This document shows positions 59,042 to 64,000 of a DNA stretch of 64,000 nucleotides, piece after piece. Position numbers and translations under genes: made by a program. The stretch covers positions 93,958,792-94,022,791 of the forward strand of contig CM035153.1 of assembly GCA_020205615.1 (NCBI GenBank), read 5' to 3'. The DNA comes from Panax quinquefolius. Taxonomy: Eukaryota; Streptophyta; Magnoliopsida; Apiales; Araliaceae. Positions within the stretch are counted from its first letter, which is position 1; each line of letters begins with the position of its first letter. The notes beneath the pieces were generated by a model. That model saw nothing but the letters and a program-made list of their open reading frames with translations, ran no database searches and was not told the DNA's origin.

Positions 59042-60685
59042 TTATGTACGTGGTGGAGTAGATGTAACAAGAGGAAGGAGGCTAGCATGCTCTTGGCTGA
59101 ATAATTGACGTGTGACTTGGTGCTGATGAACCACCAGTTCTGTCAATTGGTTAACTTGCTCGCTAAGAGCCTTCATTTTTTGTTCCATCATAAACTGGAA
59201 CTGTGCGAAATCCCATTTGTCAGCACTATCTTTGCTGGTTGGGGAGGATCTATCACTGAGATGGAAAGTTTGTCTACTACTCCAATCAATCATGTTGACC
59301 TCTTCTTCTTTGTGTTGAGGAAGAGGGTTGTCTTGCACATGTGGTTGGTCGGGTTTAGTCACCACGATCTCAACATTGTCAATTAAATCCTGGATCTTAT
59401 GCTTCAGGGCCCAACAATCCTGGATGTCATGTCCTGGAGCTCCAGCATGATAAGAACACTTTCTGTTAGCATTGAAACCTTTTCCACTCGGGTTGGCTGG
59501 TGGAAGAAGATGTGTAATTTTCTTCTGAGTTTTCAGAATATTGAGAATGTTGTCGAGTGATTCCCTTAAGGGTGTGAACACTCGAGTGCATCGGGCTTCT
59601 CCACTCTTTGGCAATGGAGGGTTTGAAGACTATGCTTGAAAAGGGGAGTAGTTTTTCATCTGGATAGGCATGTTCTGACTGCCTTTCTGTCCTTGTAGTA
59701 TCAAGAAAACATCCTCCTCTTTCTTCTTATGGACCCTCCGGGGGTTGTTTCCATAACTTCCAGACTGGATGTGCTCAGCAACAGCCTTTAGAGCGGCAAG
59801 GTCTTGAATCTTTCCTGACTTCAATCCCATCTCAGCCATCTCTCCATATTTGATCATTTCAGAGAGTAGCTTACCTATGCCAGCTAAGACCCTCTCATAT
59901 AAGGGAGCTTCTTGTATGTCTATAAAGGTCATCACCATTTCAGACTCAGTCAAAGAGGGAATAACTTGAGCAACAGGGTGCCTCCACCTTTGAGCATACT
60001 CTTTGAAAGACTCATTGGCTTGTTTCTTGACCTTGGTAATTTGATATTAGTCGGGAGCCATCTGAGACTGGAAACTGTACTGACTGAGGAAAGCATGAGC
60101 TAGCTCTTCCCAGCTATGAATCTTGGAGTTTTCGAATCTTATATACCACGATCTGGCTTCTCCAGTTAGACTTTTCTAAAACAGCTGCATTCAGAGCTTT
60201 TCATCTTTGGCATAAGATCCGAGTTCTCCAATGAATACCTTCAAATGTGTGTAAGGATCCCCCAACCCATCATAATTTTCAAAGTCAAGAGTTTTGAACT
60301 TCTCTGGATAATGAACACCAGGGAATATACAAAGGTCAGCATATGAAACACTCTCATGTGCTCTTATCCCTTTGATAGACCGAATGGTCTCTTCCATTTG
60401 AAGGACTTTCTTCTTGATATCACCGGTGTCTAGATCTTCTTTGAGATGGGTGATTTCAGGGGTTTTGTTGGTTTTGTCCAACTGAGACTCAGGTACTGGA
60501 GTTTCTTTGTCCGGACCCTGGGTTCCTCCATATGTAGAGGATTCTATATGTATGGGTATTCGTGGACCCCGAGTGGACTGGTGTAGTTCTTTAAACAGAA
60601 CAACCAACATTGTAATTTGGTTGTTTAATCCTTCAAACTCCTTGCTAGAGACAGGAGTAGGATTAGACTGGCCAGATGTAGCCAT
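59042..60685 (-). pseudogene. gag of the Ogre-like fragment
   Basis: Starts MATSGQSNPTPVSSKEFEGL at 60685. A linker with PESQLDKTNKTPEITHLKED, then the capsid-like part (60191-60320; FPGVHYPEKFKTLDFENYDG, DPYTHLKVFIGELG), a middle part with ANESFKEYAQRWRH-like and TESEMVMTFI (59630-60060), the first zinc-knuckle module at 59370-59550 (FTPLRESLDNILNILKTQKK, LLPPANPSGKGFNANRKC, YHAGAPGHDIQDCWALKH) and a Gln/His-rich end. A stop at 60190 and a break near 59615 interrupt it. Confidence 0.78.
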
Positions 60686-61037
60686 GCTTTGCTGTAGGCT
60701 TATTGCCTTTTTGGATTTTGAACGAGTAACATGCCCAATTGTTTCCCTACAAAAAGACTTATGTAGTTTAGTCTTTCGAAATGTATAAATGTTACATGCT
60801 ATGTGATGTGTCCGTTTTAGGAGTATTATCCTGCGAAATGGATGTTAGTTGTTTGTAAGATAGCATGTCAGATTTTGATATAAAAGGGAATGCATGTACA
60901 CATATTCCTTCATATTTTCAATTTGAGGTTAAAATGGAATGAAATTACAAGTATTTGAATTTACAAGTAATTGAAATGGGAAAGTATGAAGAGACTCCCC
61001 TCCACGTTTGGTTTATCAGAGGCTGACCTATCTTAGG
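60686..61037 (-). other. Leader between gag and the chromovirus LTR
   Basis: No gene or clear primer binding site next to the LTR at 61038; the minus strand at the border reads CCTAAGATAGG. The LTR is of the other family, so it is probably an independent insertion in this leader. Confidence 0.45.
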
Positions 61038-64000
61038 TGTTACACCCCCAAATCTAGGTACTTCATTCCCACAAGATTTGGTGCTCACTATTAATACATT
61101 CATACTATCTACCCAAATAAAGTAATATTTAAACCATAATCTTCCCTTTAAATAGGGTTACATCATTAAATAAAAATCTTCCCAGGTTGTCTAACCTTTA
61201 AACATCATTCAGGTGCGGAAATAAAATTATTACATTACATCATTATTAAAAAGTCTATGACCATCACAATAAACAAAATTACAAGTCTGCATCACTTGTA
61301 CATTTTTCCCTTTCTTTTCCTAGTGGAAGGCTCATCTACCTTCTCAACTTTAGCTCCAATGAGTATATAAATATGCAAGAGTGAGCAAAAAAATTGCTCA
61401 CTAGATATAATAATGAATCAACAGGAGCATAACGATAATAATTGCCAACGAATAGGCTCGTCGAAACTGGATAGTACTCTAACAATGATAATCAAAAATT
61501 GAAATCCAAAATATGTAATATATCTAACTGAGGGTCATAAGACCATGAACTATGTCCACAGTTGCGAGTAATCTTTCAACTCCAACTTTAACTGTCATAA
61601 GACTATAAGGACTCCTCGTACTTAGGGGGATCAGCCCTTCGTACAATGTATTGTGCACAAACATTTCAACGCCAAGCGTAAATTATCTCCTATTAATAAT
61701 AGGGTTGTTCATCTCAGTATTTAGAGTACAAGTCCGCACCAATGAAAGTTTAGTTTGGATAATCTTTCAAGGGTAATTTGAAGTTTAACGAAAATCAACT
61801 AGAGGACTAGTTGAATCAATAGTGTTTGATAATCACAACAGATGTTTAATAACAACATAACATAGAACAATTGAGAATCATAAATGAACTGATTATACAT
61901 ATTAAACTCATGCTTGAAATAACTATAGAGCACAAGTATTCAACAAAATGAATAAAATGGTTAACCTTTGCTTGAACAGTAAATAAGCTAAGGTTAGAGT
62001 ATTATAACACTAGAAATGAAATTACAGAACGTACATTATCTGATAGCAAGCTGAAAATTAAAAACTTTCCCAACAGGGTATTAACTCATGCAAAGAATTA
62101 AAATAATTCAATAATAGAGAGGAGAGCTCAAAAACTACGTTCATTATACAATAATAGAACTTAAGAAATTTGCTTAACTATAAACAAGTTAGAATGAATC
62201 AATCAAATGAGAATTTCAAATAACATTAGAGTTGAAGTTTGTTCGAATGAATTTTAGGAACAATTGACTTATTCAATAACAGTTAAGATAAAAACTTGCT
62301 CAATCAAAAGAATAAAGTTACACAATTTAATAATAGAACTAACTCAACGAAAGTGTAGAGCTAGAAAACTTTCTCAATGTAAAAAGATAGGGTTTAGAAA
62401 CTTGCCTTGAGCGTAAGCTATAAAATTAAACTCACGATCACCTACACATAATTTTAGAACCACAATACCTATTAGATATGCTAACATACCAAAACATGTA
62501 CACCTCTATCTAAACTTATCATTGAAACACAAGTCTTTTATTACCATTTACATTTCAGTAATTCCAAGTGTTTTACTTCGCAACACTTATCTAATGTTCA
62601 TTGTATATACTAAGTTATCACATAACGCATTCTCGATTTACTAATCATTTTTGCAACTTTGAACTTACTAACCACAATTCACTATGTTATGTTATCCTTA
62701 ACGTTACTCATTTAACATGCTAACATAATTTTAGACCATGTTATGATGCTTTCCCAAGTCTGCAGCAGCAGTAGAATTCAGAATCTCAAACTAGGGTATG
62801 GCACAACTGCGCCATACAAAGGCTTGGGACCGGCGCAGCTGCACCATTTTTTGCCTTGGCACCGGCACAGCTACGCCGGTACATAGACAAACGCAGAGAA
62901 GGCTAATGAACAGTAGCCGACTTTAGCCAACAAACATAAATTTCACCCACCCAACAGTGAAATTAACACAAAAAATAAATATACAACTATCATAAACATG
63001 ATTGCTAAGATATTCAATCACTTAGCACAATTTAACAACAACTAAAACTATTTTAATTTCTCAATTTTCATGTTTTCATGAAAAACTCAATTTTCATGAC
63101 ATCCTTTACAAAATTCATCACTGTAATCTCTATACTTGGCCAAATCACTTCATTCGAATTACGTTATGTTCGTTTCTTAATGAACTAACATATACAAGAC
63201 TCAATTTACAGTTTAGCATGTAATTTGACCATCAAAATTGATACTTACATAGCTACATATGAAAATATATACACTGACAGAATTTTTTCTACTATTAAGT
63301 ACTGTAATTAGCATACGAATTCCGGTTTAACCATCAACTATAGTATTATAACCATGTATAACCACCAAAACTTAGTTACATAACAACAATTCGGAAGAAA
63401 TAAAATTCACAGAGCATAACAAAAACTTTGTCGTGATACTCATAAACATATATAATATTAAAGTTGTAGAACATACCTTCAATTACTAATACAATCACTG
63501 CTAATTACTGAAATTGTTGTGAAAATTCACAAGTTTCCTCTCAATTCTCTCAAGCTCTTTATCACTTCTCTCTAAACTCAGACTAAGCTAATATCCAATT
63601 AGTATGCATAAATCAACTGATAGCCGGTATGCAAATAACAAAATACAAAACTGATATGGCCTTAATAGCTATCATCAGTTATCAAAATAACGTATATATT
63701 ATATTTATTATTTTATTTAAATTCAAAAATTTAAAAACCAAAAGCCATAAGGCTTGTTTGGCAAACTATTTAAATTTTAAAGAATTAAAATACCTAAGCC
63801 TTGTTTGGCAAAAAAACTAAATTAAACCCTTTACTTTTATTTACATAAACACTTTAGTTTATATTTTATAATCACATATCATTTTTAATTAAATATATTA
63901 GTTTAGCAAGTATCACAAAATACTAATTTTTATTATAACTTTATTTAATAATTTAATATACCATCTAAATTATTAAATCAAAACAACATTATAACATCTC
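61038..64000 (-). repeat. Chromovirus-type LTR, runs out of the window
   Basis: It begins TGTTACACCCCCAAATC and is homologous to the Tekay-like LTR at 38931-41951. It is longer than 2.96 kb and its right end is not in view. Because the adjacent gag is Ogre-like, it may be a solo LTR or belong to an element continuing to the right. Confidence 0.62.
62797..62880. repeat. Three GC-rich dyad motifs spaced 32 bp
   Basis: TATGGCACAACTGCGCCATA (62797-62816), ACCGGCGCAGCTGCACCA (62829-62846) and ACCGGCACAGCTACGCCGGT (62861-62880) share a GGCGCAGCTGCGCC-like core with inverted arms. The stretch is strikingly GC-rich compared with the rest of the LTR. Confidence 0.85.

Larger units (their letters stand above)
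55296..61037 (-). mobile_element. Ogre/Tat-like Ty3/gypsy fragment (gag to RNase H)
   Basis: Minus-strand coding runs from gag (start 60685) through a G-patch-like linker and RT to RNase H, then stops at the copia LTR end (55294). RT and gag zinc-knuckle sequences are of the Ogre/Tat type. Integrase is absent and a recognisable protease active site is not seen. The left end is cut at the copia LTR, suggesting that the copia element inserted into it and the rest was lost. Confidence 0.72.

Noticed and set aside
59105..59386. 93-codon plus-strand frame
   Set aside because: Shadow of the gag zinc-knuckle region on the minus strand.
1..64000. CRISPR-like arrays among the tandem repeats
   Set aside because: All arrays are contiguous tandem repeats without unique spacers, in a plant nuclear context.

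Overview
This is nuclear DNA of a flowering plant, probably a eudicot. The evidence is an AT-rich background with long TA and CT microsatellites, plant-type Ty3/gypsy and Ty1/copia retrotransposons, Mutator-like (MULE) DNA transposons of FAR1 and PMD/Ulp1 types, MITEs, and one plant deneddylase-like gene. Almost everything is mobile DNA, much of it nested. The species cannot be named from the sequence. A run of exactly 100 Ns at 37385-37484 marks a scaffold join.

Layout. 1-10362: most of a Ty3/gypsy retrotransposon on the minus strand (R1). 10363-11503: AT-rich spacer with a short exon-like island. 11509-22337: a second, complete copy of the same family (R2) with 640-662 bp LTRs and a 5-bp target duplication (ATTTG). 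Both copies show Tat-lineage traits: order gag-PR-RT-RH-INT, an extra gene on the opposite strand downstream of integrase that contains a GT-AG intron, and a ~121-bp tandem array (5 versus 4 copies) between integrase and the 3' LTR. 23241-23947: a NEDP1/DEN1-like cysteine protease gene with frame breaks at short runs. 28364-35670: a FAR1-type MULE with ~150-bp inverted repeats that contains a solo LTR (28596-30748). 36624-43347: a second LTR of that family, split by the assembly gap and by the 5' end of a Tekay-like chromovirus (gag start, leader ORF, tRNA-Met-type primer site, 3-kb LTR). 43724-49023: a MULE-like element with ~1-kb terminal inverted repeats that carries a plant mobile domain gene and a Ulp1-like C48 protease gene. 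50340-55294: a decayed copia element with only its 3' LTR. 55296-61037: an Ogre/Tat-like gag-RT-RH fragment with a duplicated zinc-knuckle module and no visible protease or integrase. 61038-64000: a chromovirus-type LTR running out of the window, with a row of three GC-rich dyad motifs.

How the parts relate. The only candidate host gene is the deneddylase-like gene; R2 sits about 0.9 kb upstream of it. The retrotransposon genes work as gag plus protease, reverse transcriptase/RNase H and integrase, but nearly all reading frames are broken. Many breaks are one- or two-base indels at short runs or at alternating CCAA/CCCGA sites, so part of the apparent decay may be consensus error in long-read assembly of methylated repeats. 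No bacterial-type genes, CRISPR arrays or rRNA genes are present.
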